A DNA stretch of 61,379 nucleotides from an uncultured Rhodospirillaceae bacterium (GCA_903899885.1 CAIULK010000208.1:1-61379); one strand, 5' to 3'. Positions 17,042 through 25,724 are shown, numbered from the stretch's first letter. The notes: generated by a model from the sequence alone, not told the origin. Numbers and translations: made by a program.

Positions 17042-18315
17042 CCGTGATGGATAGCGAAGCGTTGATCTTGTCGCTGGCCGCCATTTTGGCGTTGCTGGTG
17101 ATGCTGGCTTTATTCGGCGGGTCCGAAACCGCGCTGACCACCGCGTCCCGGCCCTTGATGCACACCCTGGCCGCCGACGGCGACCGCCGCGCCGCCTTGG
17201 TCAATCGTCTTCTGGCGCGGCGCGAGCGGTTGCTGGGCTCGATCCTGCTGGGAAATACCCTTGTTCACATTCTGGCGACCTCGCTGGCGACCAGCGTGGC
17301 GATCGGACTGGCGGGCGAGGCCGGGGTGGCCTGGGCCACCGCCGTGATGACCGTGGTTGTTCTGGTTCTGGCCGAGATTCTGCCCAAGACCCTGGCGATT
17401 CGCCACGCCAACCGCACCGCCTTGATGATCGCGCCCACGGTACGGGTTCTGGTGGCGGTGTGCGGCCCTGCTGTTCACGGCGTTCACTGGGTGGTCAACG
17501 CGGTCTTGAAACTGGTCGGCGCCGCCCCGGTCAGCGGCACCGACGTCGCCGCCGCGATGGCGGAACTGCGCGGCGCCATCGAGGTGCATGCCCAGCCCGA
17601 CGAGGTGCGGACCGAACGGCGCATGCTGCGCTCGATCCTGGATTTGGCCGAGGTCGATGTCGGCGAGGTGATGACCCACCGCAGCGCGATGGAAACCCTG
17701 GATGCCGACCAGCCGCCCGGCGAGTTGATCGAAAAGATTCTGGCCAGCCCCTACAGCCGGATTCCGCTGTGGCGTAATGATCCCGACAACATCATCGGGG
17801 TGATTCACGCCAAGGACGCCTTGCGCCAACGTTATTATGGCGGGGCGCGGCCCGAGATCGCCCGCTTCGCCGCGGCACCTTGGTATATCCCCGACACCAC
17901 GACGCTGATCGAACAGCTGCAAGCGTTTCGTGACCGCCGTGAACATTTCGCGCTGGTGGTCGATGAATACGGCACGCTGCAAGGCGTGGTGACGTTGGAA
18001 GACATCCTCGAGGAAATCGTCGGCGAAATCGCCGACGAACACGACGTCGCGGTGAAAGGCTCGCAGCGGGGGGCCGATGGTTCGGTGGTGGTGGCCGGAA
18101 TCACCACCATCCGCGACCTCAACCGAGAATTCGAATGGCGCCTGCCCGACGACGACGCAGCGACCATCGGCGGCCTGATCCTGCACGAGGCGCGCCGCAT
18201 CCCCGACGCGGGCCAAGTGTTCCTGTTCCACGGCTTCCGCTTCGAGATTCTGCGGCGGCATAAGAATCAGATCGCGTCGATTCGGATCACGCCGGAGGGA
18301 CGCGGGGGCGAATAA
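17038..18315 (+). CDS. HlyC/CorC (CNNM) family transporter
   Basis: A 425-residue membrane protein. The N-terminal CNNM/DUF21 domain has about four membrane helices (first at 5-28; GSETALTTASRP is the family start, LAEILPKTLAIRHANR the end). A CBS pair follows at about 200-330 (VMTHRSAMETLD, VVDEYGTLQGVVTLEDILEEIVGEI), then a CorC/HlyC C-terminal domain at about 345-420 (GITTIRDLNREFEWRLP). Members export Mg2+ or other divalent cations. The ATG at 17038 overlaps the aroB stop. Some alphaproteobacteria keep this gene next to aroB. Confidence 0.9.
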   Translation: MTVMDSEALILSLAAILALLVMLALFGGSETALTTASRPLMHTLAADGDRRAALVNRLLARRERLLGSILLGNTLVHILATSLATSVAIGLAGEAGVAWATAVMTVVVLVLAEILPKTLAIRHANRTALMIAPTVRVLVAVCGPAVHGVHWVVNAVLKLVGAAPVSGTDVAAAMAELRGAIEVHAQPDEVRTERRMLRSILDLAEVDVGEVMTHRSAMETLDADQPPGELIEKILASPYSRIPLWRNDPDNIIGVIHAKDALRQRYYGGARPEIARFAAAPWYIPDTTTLIEQLQAFRDRREHFALVVDEYGTLQGVVTLEDILEEIVGEIADEHDVAVKGSQRGADGSVVVAGITTIRDLNREFEWRLPDDDAATIGGLILHEARRIPDAGQVFLFHGFRFEILRRHKNQIASIRITPEGRGGE

Positions 18316-18317
18316 GC

Positions 18318-18578
18318 ATGGAGAAAGCAAAAGAAGAGGTTTTCTCATACTGCCGGAAATGCGGTGGCGACACCTGTCATAGCGTGGTCGCCGAACTTTA
18401 TGACGCCTTGAAAGAGGCCGGAGCCACCGATGGCAAGGCGCAAGCGGCAGCCAAGGCCATCGCCGAGCACGAAAATCGGTTTGGTAAAATCGAGGCCGAT
18501 CTTCTGGTGTTGAAATGGATGGTCGGCGCCATTCTGGCTGGTGTCGCCTCTCTGGTAACCAAGACCTTCCTCGGTTAA
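18318..18578 (+). CDS. small protein: Cys-rich knuckle + DUF1640-like tail
   Basis: An 86-residue protein that starts three bases after the CNNM transporter stop. The N terminus has YCRKCGGDTCHSV, a CxxC plus Cys/His arrangement that could bind zinc. The middle is a short amphipathic helix (HENRFGKIEADLLVLKW) and the C terminus is a membrane helix (MVGAILAGVASLVTKTFL). The second half resembles the coiled-coil plus anchor end of DUF1640/CCDC90-like proteins. Probably tail-anchored in the inner membrane. The combination is unusual and I know no function. Confidence 0.6.
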   Translation: MEKAKEEVFSYCRKCGGDTCHSVVAELYDALKEAGATDGKAQAAAKAIAEHENRFGKIEADLLVLKWMVGAILAGVASLVTKTFLG

Positions 18579-18598
18579 GGACAAACCTACTTCGCCGC

Positions 18599-20539
18599 TT
18601 AGGGACGAATGGCGTCAATCCGGTCACCGCAGGCGATCACCGCCGTCTTATCCAGCCACGCCTGAAGCATCAGCGCGGTCCAGAGTTCGCCGCTCCAATC
18701 CTTGCGACCGGATTGGTGTTCCTCCCAGGCCATCGCCACCGGGGCGGGATCGAGCAGGCCCTGGCGGGCCAAGCGGGCGGGTGATAGCAGATCGCCGGCC
18801 CAGTCCTTCAGGCTGCCCTTGATCCAGCGGCCGACCGGCACTTCCAGGCCTTGTTTCGGGCGATCCGCGCCGGGCAAACGCCGAGCGAGCAGGGCGCGCA
18901 GCACGCGCTTGCCGGTGGTTTGATCCAGTTTATAGCCGACCGGCAGGCTCCAGGCGAATTCGGCCAGGGTGTGATCTAGAAACGGCAAGCGGGCTTCCAG
19001 ACTGGCCCACATCGTCACGCGGTCGGTTTTGACGCACAGATCATCGGGAAGATAGGTCAGCGCGTCGGTCAGCATCGCCTCGGACGCGGCGTCGGCCAGC
19101 GTGAAGGGATCGTCGAAACGGGTGGGGAACGGCTTGGCCCCCGCCACTCGCGGCGGACCGCCCCGCCACAGCGAGCGCAAATTGCCCAACAAGGCCGCCG
19201 GAGCCGGAGCGGCAAGGTCGCGCGTCAGTTTGCCGAGGCGCAAGCCCGGATGGCTGCGCCGCCTGCGCCCGACCGCGTCGGACAACGCCACCGCTGCCCG
19301 GTCGATCGCTTCCATCGGCAGGGTTCCCAGCAAAGCGGCCAGCGCGAAACGGCCCGGAACGCCGCTCAAGCCCGGCCAGCGCGCCGCCACCCCCACATGC
19401 GTGCCGTAGCCGCCGAACAATTCATCGGCACCATCGCCCGACAGCGCCACCGTCACGTCCTTAGCCGCCAAACGCGCCAGCAACGCCAGCGGCAAGGCGG
19501 CGGGGTCGCCCAGCGGCGCATCCAGCATCCCCGGCAGATCGGGAATCAGGGCCAGCGCCTCGGCCTCGCCGACTTCCAGCGCGGTGTGATCCAACCCCAA
19601 ATGGGCGGCGATGACGCCCGCATGCGCCGATTCGTCGCAGCCTTCCGCCCCGAAGGCGATCGTGAAGCTTTTCAAATGCGGCGTGCGTTCGGCCGCGAAC
19701 CCGGCCAGCAACGAGGAATCGATCCCGCCCGACAGGAACACCGCCACCGGCACGTCGGCCCGTAAACGCCGGGCGACCGAGGCGGCGAGGCGGCGCTCCA
19801 TCTCGTCCACCGCCTCGTCGAAGCCGCCTTGAAACGGGGCCGCGCGTTCCGCCGCCGTCCGCGCCGACCAATAGGGGGCAAGGTTTTGCGTGCCGTCGTC
19901 CTCGATAACCAGCCGGGTTCCGGGGGGCAGGGCATTGATCGCGCGGTACGGGCTGTGCGGCTGCGGGATCCAACCCCAGCGCAGATAGGCGCCCAACGCG
20001 TCGCCGTCCAAGGCGGGATCGAAGGCCGGGTGACAGGCCAGCGCCTTGAGTTCCGATCCGAACAGCAAGACCCTATTGGCATGGCCCCAATAGAGCGGCT
20101 TTTCGCCGAAACGGTCGCGCGCCAGGGTCAGGCGGCGTTCGCCCAAATCCCACAAGGCGAAGGCGAACATCCCGTCAAGCCGGGCCAGGGTGGCGTCGGT
20201 TCCCCACTCGGCCAGGGCCGCCAGCAGGACTTCGGTATCGGAATGCCCGCGCCAGCCCCGCGGCCCCAGTTCCAGGCGCAGATCCTCGGCGTTATAGATC
20301 TCGCCGTTGAAAACCAAGCGATAGCGTCCGCAAGCCGACGCCATCGGCTGATGCCCGGCCGGCGACAGGTCCAGGATCGACAAGCGGCGAAAGGCCAGCG
20401 CCACCCCGCCTTGATCGCAGCTCCACACGCCCTCGTCATCCGGGCCGCGATGGCGCAACGCGTCCGCCATTTCGCGGGCAACGGCGGTGCGGCGGTCCGC
20501 CGGGGACTGTCTATCGATGAACCCGGCGAACCCGCACAT
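18599..20539 (-). CDS. asnB: glutamine-dependent asparagine synthase family protein
   Basis: A 646-residue enzyme with an N-terminal class II glutamine amidotransferase domain (nucleophile Cys2 in MCGFAGF, RGPDDEG, FNGEIYN) and a C-terminal synthetase domain with the PP-loop SGGIDSSL and SGDGADELFGGYG. It transfers ammonia from glutamine to an ATP-activated carboxylate: aspartate in true AsnB, other substrates in surface-polysaccharide or peptide-modifying relatives. This length, over 600 residues, is that of the amidotransferases often linked to exopolysaccharide loci. The gene follows a 2OG-Fe(II) oxygenase gene by 12 bases, which hints at a joint modification pathway rather than bulk asparagine synthesis. 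Confidence 0.88.
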   Translation of the reverse strand: MCGFAGFIDRQSPADRRTAVAREMADALRHRGPDDEGVWSCDQGGVALAFRRLSILDLSPAGHQPMASACGRYRLVFNGEIYNAEDLRLELGPRGWRGHSDTEVLLAALAEWGTDATLARLDGMFAFALWDLGERRLTLARDRFGEKPLYWGHANRVLLFGSELKALACHPAFDPALDGDALGAYLRWGWIPQPHSPYRAINALPPGTRLVIEDDGTQNLAPYWSARTAAERAAPFQGGFDEAVDEMERRLAASVARRLRADVPVAVFLSGGIDSSLLAGFAAERTPHLKSFTIAFGAEGCDESAHAGVIAAHLGLDHTALEVGEAEALALIPDLPGMLDAPLGDPAALPLALLARLAAKDVTVALSGDGADELFGGYGTHVGVAARWPGLSGVPGRFALAALLGTLPMEAIDRAAVALSDAVGRRRRSHPGLRLGKLTRDLAAPAPAALLGNLRSLWRGGPPRVAGAKPFPTRFDDPFTLADAASEAMLTDALTYLPDDLCVKTDRVTMWASLEARLPFLDHTLAEFAWSLPVGYKLDQTTGKRVLRALLARRLPGADRPKQGLEVPVGRWIKGSLKDWAGDLLSPARLARQGLLDPAPVAMAWEEHQSGRKDWSGELWTALMLQAWLDKTAVIACGDRIDAIRP

Positions 20540-20551
20540 GGCTTACGGCCT

Positions 20552-21208
20552 TTAAACCTTCGCCAGCGTCGTGCTGGCCAGTTCGTGGCGCGATTTCCAA
20601 TCCCAAACCACGTAATTGATGATGATGCTTTTGCGCACGCCGAGGATCCGGCGCTTGTGAAAGCCGTGCCAGGTGTCGTGGCCGGGGATGAACAGGGTTC
20701 CCTTGTTCTTGGCGAACGGCGCCTCGGCAACCAGCGGATGGGGTTCTTCCACCGCGTTGACGTCGGTGCCGCAATTGTCGCTGCCTTCGCCGGTCGAAAG
20801 ATACAGCAGCATCGTGTATTTCTTGGCCGAGATATCGGTATGCGGTTCCAGCCAGAAATCGCCGACATCCATGCAGTATTCCATCCGCAGATAGGTACCG
20901 GCGAGGTCGATCTTGCACTCGGCCTCGATCGCTCGGATCGTCGCCGGATCGCTCATCGCCTTGGCCAAACGCCCGGCGCACGGATACTGCGCCTGCACTT
21001 CCTGGGTCAGGAAGACGCGCTTGGCGTTGTTGACCTCGCGGCGGCCCTCGTTCCACATGTCCTTCGGGGGGGCGAAGGGCAGGGCATCGAGTTCATTCAC
21101 CATATCGGCGGGATACAAATCGTCCAGCAACCAGAACCGCCAGGGTTTGGTATGACGGTCCGAGCCTTGCAGGCTGCGGATGAAATGGTCGGCGTCGGCG
21201 TTGCTCAT
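20552..21208 (-). CDS. 2OG-Fe(II) oxygenase (prolyl hydroxylase-like)
   Basis: A 218-residue non-heme iron dioxygenase. The double-stranded beta-helix metal ligands are recognisable: HTD in EPHTDISAKKYTMLLYLS, and the distal His in GHDTWHGFH followed, ten or so residues later, by the 2-oxoglutarate-binding Arg in GVRKSIIINYV. Members hydroxylate amino acids, peptides or sugars. Substrate unknown. The start at 21208 has GGAGGGG upstream. It is the first gene of a two-gene unit with asnB. Confidence 0.82.
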   Translation of the reverse strand: MSNADADHFIRSLQGSDRHTKPWRFWLLDDLYPADMVNELDALPFAPPKDMWNEGRREVNNAKRVFLTQEVQAQYPCAGRLAKAMSDPATIRAIEAECKIDLAGTYLRMEYCMDVGDFWLEPHTDISAKKYTMLLYLSTGEGSDNCGTDVNAVEEPHPLVAEAPFAKNKGTLFIPGHDTWHGFHKRRILGVRKSIIINYVVWDWKSRHELASTTLAKV

Positions 21209-21272
21209 CGGGTCCCCTCCAGAACACGGATACGCCGGGGATGTGACCGGCGTGGCGGAAAAATGTCAAAGA

Positions 21273-21986
21273 CTAAATTCTCATGGCTGCAACCACCGCC
21301 AAGGCGGCGATCGCCGCCGTGTCGGCCCGCAGCACGCGCGGCCCCAAATGAGCGGGCCGGACAAAGGAATGAGCCAGAAGATGTTGCCGTTCCTTTGGGT
21401 CGAATCCCCCTTCCGGGCCGATCAGCACCGCCAATTTCGCGTCCGGCGGCAAGGCCGCGACTACCTCGGCCAAGGGCGGCGCCTCGCGGGTTTCGTCCAG
21501 GAACAATAAAATCCGGTCTTCGGGCCAACCGGCCAAGGCGGCATCGAGCGGGACGGGCGGCATGAGATCCGGCACGGTCAGGCGTTCGCATTGTTCAGCG
21601 GCTTCCATCAAATGGGCGCGCAGCCGGTCCTGATTGACCCGGGTCATCTGGGTGCGCCGGGTGAATACCGGCCACAGGGCCGAGGCCCCCAGCTCGCCCG
21701 CCTTCTCGGCGACCAGATCGATGCGGTCGCGTTTGATCGGGGCGGCCAGCAGCCACAGATCGGGCTCGGGGGTTTGCGGCCGGGTCTGGTGACGGCAGGC
21801 CACCACGCCCTTGGCCTTGGCCAATTCGACGATTTCGCCGTCCCACTCGCCGTCGCGGCCGTTGAAGAGCAGAACATGCTCGCCGGTTTTGGCCCGCATG
21901 ACACCGCCCAGATAATGGGCTTGAGCGGGGCTCACGGGAACGGCGGCCTCGGACCCCAGCGGGGCCTCGACGAACAGGCGGATCAT
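21273..21986 (-). CDS. rsmE: 16S rRNA m3U1498 methyltransferase RsmE
   Basis: A 237-residue SPOUT-class enzyme that methylates N3 of U1498 in 16S rRNA. The N-terminal PUA-like domain (FVEAP, HYLGGVMRAKTGEHVLLFNG) and the C-terminal trefoil-knot motifs IGPEGGF and LGPRVLRADTA are intact, including the Arg of LRADTA. The start abuts the stop of the DivL-like gene, so it is the second gene of that minus-strand operon. Ordinary housekeeping gene. Confidence 0.95.
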   Translation of the reverse strand: MIRLFVEAPLGSEAAVPVSPAQAHYLGGVMRAKTGEHVLLFNGRDGEWDGEIVELAKAKGVVACRHQTRPQTPEPDLWLLAAPIKRDRIDLVAEKAGELGASALWPVFTRRTQMTRVNQDRLRAHLMEAAEQCERLTVPDLMPPVPLDAALAGWPEDRILLFLDETREAPPLAEVVAALPPDAKLAVLIGPEGGFDPKERQHLLAHSFVRPAHLGPRVLRADTAAIAALAVVAAMRI

Positions 21987-24371
21987 CTATTCGGCCTCTT
22001 CCATGGTGGTGGGCAGACGCACGGTGACGGTCGTGCCGCCCTCGGGGCAAGATTCCAGCGCCACCCGGCCGCCATGCAGTTCGACGAAACGCTTGACCAG
22101 CGCAAGGCCCAGACCGGGGCCGTGCGAATCGCCGCCGCGCACGAAACTGTCGAACACCTGGGCCTGCTCGGCCGCGGGGATGCCGGGACCGGTATCGGAC
22201 ACCGCCAGCGCCAGCTCGCCCTCGGTGCGTTGGGCCGAAACCGTGATGGTGCCGCCGGGCGGGGTGAATTTCGCGGCATTGCTGATAAGGTTGTACATCA
22301 CCTGTTTCAAGCGGCGCTGGTCGGCGACGATCCAGCCGATATCCAGCGGGCACCGGACGTCGAGGGTCAGCTTCTTCTCGCGCACCCGTTCGCGGACCAG
22401 GGCCAGCACCGCCGACAGCATCGGGTGGATCGCCACCGCGTCCAGCTCCAGGGTCATTTGCCCGGCTTCGATCGCCGCCAGATCGAGGATATCCGAGACC
22501 AGGGTTTTCAGCGTCCGCCCGGCGATGGCGACCGCGTCGGCATATTCGAGTTGCCGGGGTTCCAGCCCGCCGCAATAGCCGGCGGTCAGCATTTCCGACA
22601 GATCGACGATGGTGGCCAGCGGGCTGTTCAGTTCCGCCGCGACATTGGCGATGAATTCGCTTTTCAGCAGATCGGCGGCGGCCAGCGCCTCGTTGCGTTC
22701 GCGCAGGGCGCGCTCGACCCGCGCCGAATCGGTGACGTCCAGCCAACCCAGCAGCATCGCCCCATCGGGCAGCGGCACCCCGGCGTAATCCAGAATCACC
22801 CCGTCTTGCCGTTCGACCCGCCCGGATTCGGCCCGGCGTTCGGAAAATAGACGCCCCAACGCGTCGCGGACCGGCGCCCAGCCCGAGGTGCGGCCCGGCC
22901 GCCCGGCGAAGAACGGCTTCAACCGTTCGATCACCTCGGTGACATGCGGGCCGGCGTCCAGATCCGCCGCCTCGAACGCCCACAGGCGCACGAAGGCCGG
23001 ATTGAACAGCTTCAAGCGGCCGTCGCTGCCGAACACCGCCAGGGCTTCGTGCAGATGGTCCAGCGTTTCACGCTGCACCGCCAGCATGGTGTTGAACGAG
23101 CGTTCCAAGGCCAGGGAATCGGTGACGTCCTCATAGGTGAAGATCAAACCGCCGTAGGGATGGGCCGAAATCACCCGGCGCAGGGTGCGGCCATCGGGCA
23201 GGTGCATCAGGGTTTCCGCCGCGTCGATCAGCGAAATGAAGCGTTTCAGCTCCTCTTCCTTATAGGCGCGGTAATCGGCGGCCTCGGGCAGCAGGCGCCG
23301 CTCGCGGAGCGTGTCGAGAACACTGCCATAGGTGGGCTGCGAGACCAGCCACTCCGCCTCGAGCCGCCACAGCCGTTGGAACGCCGTGTTGAAGAAGGCC
23401 AAACGGGTGTCGGTCGAGAAGATCGCGATGGCGGTCGCCAAGCGCTCCAGCACCTCGCCATGCGCGGTCACGTGGTGGTCGAGTTCCGAGCGCAGATCCT
23501 CGATCCGGGTTTCATCCAGCGCGATCCCGGCGGTCAACAGCCGGTCGTCTTGGCTGAACGGCGATTCGATCAGGGCGGCCAGCCGCCGCTCGCCGCCCAG
23601 AACCAGGTGGAAACGCTCGACCCGGGGCTCGCCCGCCGCCCGGGCGCGCGCCGCCAAGGCCCGCGCTTCCCGCAACGCGCCGTCCGAGGCCAGCTCCAAC
23701 TGGCCCTGCACCGCCGCCTCGGCCGAGGCGGCGTCGATGGCGGCGGCGTAAGCCCGGTTGACCAGCAGCAGCGACAAATCGTCGCCCCGCAGCCAAACCG
23801 GCACCGGCAGCGCGTCGATCAGTCCGCGCAACTGGGTTTCGATGCCGCCCAGACGATCCAATCTTTGTTCCAGATCCAGGGCGGTCGCCGCCTGCGCGGT
23901 AACGTCGCGCATCCACACCAGATCGGCGAAGCGTTCGCCATCGGAACCGGCGGCGCGGGTACCGTGCACGCCGATCCGCCGCATGCCGTCGGCGGCGGCC
24001 AATTCCAGATCGAAGCCGATCCCGTCTTGATGCAGCGACGCAAGGACGGCGGTCAGCCGGCCGGGCTCGGCGAAGGCGGCCAAGACATCGGCAAGGTCGG
24101 ACTGCGTTCCCTTGGGCAACCCCAACAGGACCGCCAGGCGGCGCGAACAAAGCGTGTCGCCCTCGCCGATCCAGGCGAAAAAACCGTCCGGGGCAGACAT
24201 CATCGATTCCAACAGGCGGCGGTTTTCAGCGCGCAGCCGCTGGCACTCGGCTGCCGCGCGGCGCAAACGATAACGGCCAACCACGGTCACGATCAGCAAA
24301 ACCGCCACGCCGGTCAACGCGGCGACCAGTTCCAGAAGCAATTTTCCGTCTTCCGTGACCGTGACGTCCAT
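21987..24371 (-). CDS. DivL-like PAS sensor pseudokinase without the acceptor His
   Basis: A 794-residue membrane-anchored kinase homologue with one N-terminal membrane helix (about 10-32), three or four PAS-like segments between 55 and 545, a DHp-like helix pair and a HATPase domain. The H-box reads FIANVAAELNSPL: the acceptor position is Ala579, and the usual RTPL is NSPL. ATP-binding boxes are intact (N box YNLISNAAKFT, G1 DTGPGIP, G2 GPGLGLALVKRF). DivL of Caulobacter, a regulator of CckA and CtrA, has Tyr in this position. The architecture and lack of His point to a DivL relative, with an even more altered acceptor. It probably works by ATP-dependent conformation and protein contacts. 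I used the ATG at 24371; the longer frame upstream is not conserved. Confidence 0.75.
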   Translation of the reverse strand: MDVTVTEDGKLLLELVAALTGVAVLLIVTVVGRYRLRRAAAECQRLRAENRRLLESMMSAPDGFFAWIGEGDTLCSRRLAVLLGLPKGTQSDLADVLAAFAEPGRLTAVLASLHQDGIGFDLELAAADGMRRIGVHGTRAAGSDGERFADLVWMRDVTAQAATALDLEQRLDRLGGIETQLRGLIDALPVPVWLRGDDLSLLLVNRAYAAAIDAASAEAAVQGQLELASDGALREARALAARARAAGEPRVERFHLVLGGERRLAALIESPFSQDDRLLTAGIALDETRIEDLRSELDHHVTAHGEVLERLATAIAIFSTDTRLAFFNTAFQRLWRLEAEWLVSQPTYGSVLDTLRERRLLPEAADYRAYKEEELKRFISLIDAAETLMHLPDGRTLRRVISAHPYGGLIFTYEDVTDSLALERSFNTMLAVQRETLDHLHEALAVFGSDGRLKLFNPAFVRLWAFEAADLDAGPHVTEVIERLKPFFAGRPGRTSGWAPVRDALGRLFSERRAESGRVERQDGVILDYAGVPLPDGAMLLGWLDVTDSARVERALRERNEALAAADLLKSEFIANVAAELNSPLATIVDLSEMLTAGYCGGLEPRQLEYADAVAIAGRTLKTLVSDILDLAAIEAGQMTLELDAVAIHPMLSAVLALVRERVREKKLTLDVRCPLDIGWIVADQRRLKQVMYNLISNAAKFTPPGGTITVSAQRTEGELALAVSDTGPGIPAAEQAQVFDSFVRGGDSHGPGLGLALVKRFVELHGGRVALESCPEGGTTVTVRLPTTMEEAE

Positions 24372-24492
24372 GCCTGTCCCACCGATTCTCGTGACCGCAG
24401 AGTGCCGGTGCGGCGGGGAAAAGACAAGCCGCCTCGCGGAGCCCCGATGTCCACCGACGCAAGCCAAAGTCGTTTGGCGGGGTCCGTGCCCC

Positions 24493-24521
24493 TTTCCACT
24501 CATGTTCCTTTCGAGTATAAT
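24493..24521 (+). promoter_or_regulatory. candidate promoter for the antitoxin-like gene
   Basis: A perfect -10 hexamer TATAAT lies at 24516-24521, with a weak -35 (TTTCCA, 24493-24498) 17 bases upstream. It sits in the 289-base divergent region between the DivL-like gene and the antitoxin-like gene. The remainder of that region holds a short hairpin (GCGAAT/ATTCGC, about 24531-24549) and nothing else I can identify. Confidence 0.45.
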
Positions 24522-24660
24522 CAGTCCCATGCGAATAGGTCGCATTCGCGTGCGGGGATGGCGGTGGTAACCAGCGACACGGTAAACCGTCAGACGTACC
24601 CGCACGGCGATCTCGGATGTCGTGCGTCTGCCCGTCGACACAGCGGCAGGGAGTCGTGCG

Positions 24661-25080
24661 ATGTTTGAAGACAGGGGGCAATTGGCCCGCACCGTTGCCG
24701 GAGCGTTCCGCATTCTCGATTCATGGAATCTGCGCGGGGACGAGGTGCGCGGCATCCTCGGTTTCCCATTCGGGGCGCAAATCGCCGAATGGCGGCATGG
24801 CACGCTTGAGAGCCTGCCGAACGACGTTCTCGTCCGCCTGCGGCACGTCATCGCGCTTTACCGGGCCCTCAAGAACACGCCGGTTGAACCCGCCGTTTGG
24901 CTGCGCCTGCCGATCGCTCAATTCGGCCACCAAACCCCACTGGACCGCATGGTTTCCGGAGATCCGGCCGATTTGCTGGCGATCGTCACTTATGTCAAGA
25001 CGCATCAGCTGACGTCGAGCGATGCCGGGGGAAGCGGGGCGCCGATCGTGGAACCGCGCGGCGCCACCAAATGGCGGTAG
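24661..25080 (+). CDS. Xre/MbcA/ParS-type antitoxin-like protein (orphan)
   Basis: A 139-residue protein resembling Xre-MbcA-ParS antitoxins of RES-Xre systems. There is an N-terminal helical DNA-binding-like part (ILDSWNLRGDEVRGILGFP) and a C-terminal toxin-binding-type segment with the WL...P...PLDRMVSGDPADLLAIVTYV pattern, split here as PLDRMVSGDP then ADLLAIVTYV. In those systems a RES-domain NAD-degrading toxin normally follows. Here the next gene is a YqaA-family membrane protein, so the gene is an orphan regulator or has been co-opted. The ATG at 24661 has AGGGAG upstream. Family call is moderate. Confidence 0.62.
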   Translation: MFEDRGQLARTVAGAFRILDSWNLRGDEVRGILGFPFGAQIAEWRHGTLESLPNDVLVRLRHVIALYRALKNTPVEPAVWLRLPIAQFGHQTPLDRMVSGDPADLLAIVTYVKTHQLTSSDAGGSGAPIVEPRGATKWR

Positions 25081-25106
25081 CGGTGGAACGCCCAGGCTGC
25101 TAAACA

Positions 25107-25141
25107 GAGCCCCTTTTCGCCGACGTTTGTCAAAGGGGCTC
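25107..25141 (+). promoter_or_regulatory. hairpin covering the yqaA ribosome binding site
   Basis: GAGCCCCTTT (25107-25116) pairs perfectly with AAAGGGGCTC (25132-25141) around a 15-base loop. The 3' arm contains the AAGGGG that would be the Shine-Dalgarno sequence for the ATG at 25146. The structure could block translation of the downstream gene, and it may also end transcription of the antitoxin-like gene, although there is no U-run. Confidence 0.6.
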
Positions 25142-25145
25142 GTCC

Positions 25146-25724
25146 ATGCTGCGCCGCACTTACGACTGGATGATGGACAAGGCCACCCACGACCACGCCC
25201 TGGCCTGGCTGGCGGCGATATCGTTCATCGAAAGCTCGTTTTTCCCCATTCCGCCCGACGTCATGCTGATTCCGATGGTGTTGGCGGCTCCGGCGCGGGG
25301 CCTGCGGATCGCTTTGATCTGTACCTTGGCTTCGGTGATCGGCGGTTTTCTGGGCTACGGCATCGGCGCGCTGGCGATGGACACGGTGGGCCAGGCGATC
25401 TTGAACGCGTTCCATCTGGCCGATAAGTTCGAGGCGATGCGCCCGCTGGTCGATCAGTACGGGGTTTGGGTGATCCTGGTCAAAGGCATGACCCCGATCC
25501 CCTATAAACTGATCACCATCACCGCCGGGGCGTTCCATTTCGATCTGGTCAAGTTCACCTTGGCCTCGATCGTGGCGCGCGGCATGCGGTTCTTCCTGGT
25601 CACCCTGCTGCTGATGCGCTTCGGCACGCCGATCCGCGCCTTCGTCGAGACCCGGCTGAAGCTGGTCACCACCGCCTTCGTGGTCCTGTTGATCGGCGGC
25701 GTTCTGGCGTTGAAGCTGCTTTAA
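25146..25724 (+). CDS. YqaA/DedA-superfamily membrane protein
   Basis: A 192-residue inner-membrane protein of the VTT/DedA superfamily, YqaA branch. Recognisable blocks are FIESSFFPIPPDVMLIP with its acidic residue and prolines, the GxxxGYGIG segment, and VKGMTPIPYKLITITAGAF near 115-133. There are about five membrane helices. DedA-family proteins are implicated in membrane homeostasis and undecaprenyl-phosphate or phospholipid translocation. YqaA members lack direct functional data. The 3' end overlaps convergent thyX by four bases. Confidence 0.85.
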   Translation: MLRRTYDWMMDKATHDHALAWLAAISFIESSFFPIPPDVMLIPMVLAAPARGLRIALICTLASVIGGFLGYGIGALAMDTVGQAILNAFHLADKFEAMRPLVDQYGVWVILVKGMTPIPYKLITITAGAFHFDLVKFTLASIVARGMRFFLVTLLLMRFGTPIRAFVETRLKLVTTAFVVLLIGGVLALKLL

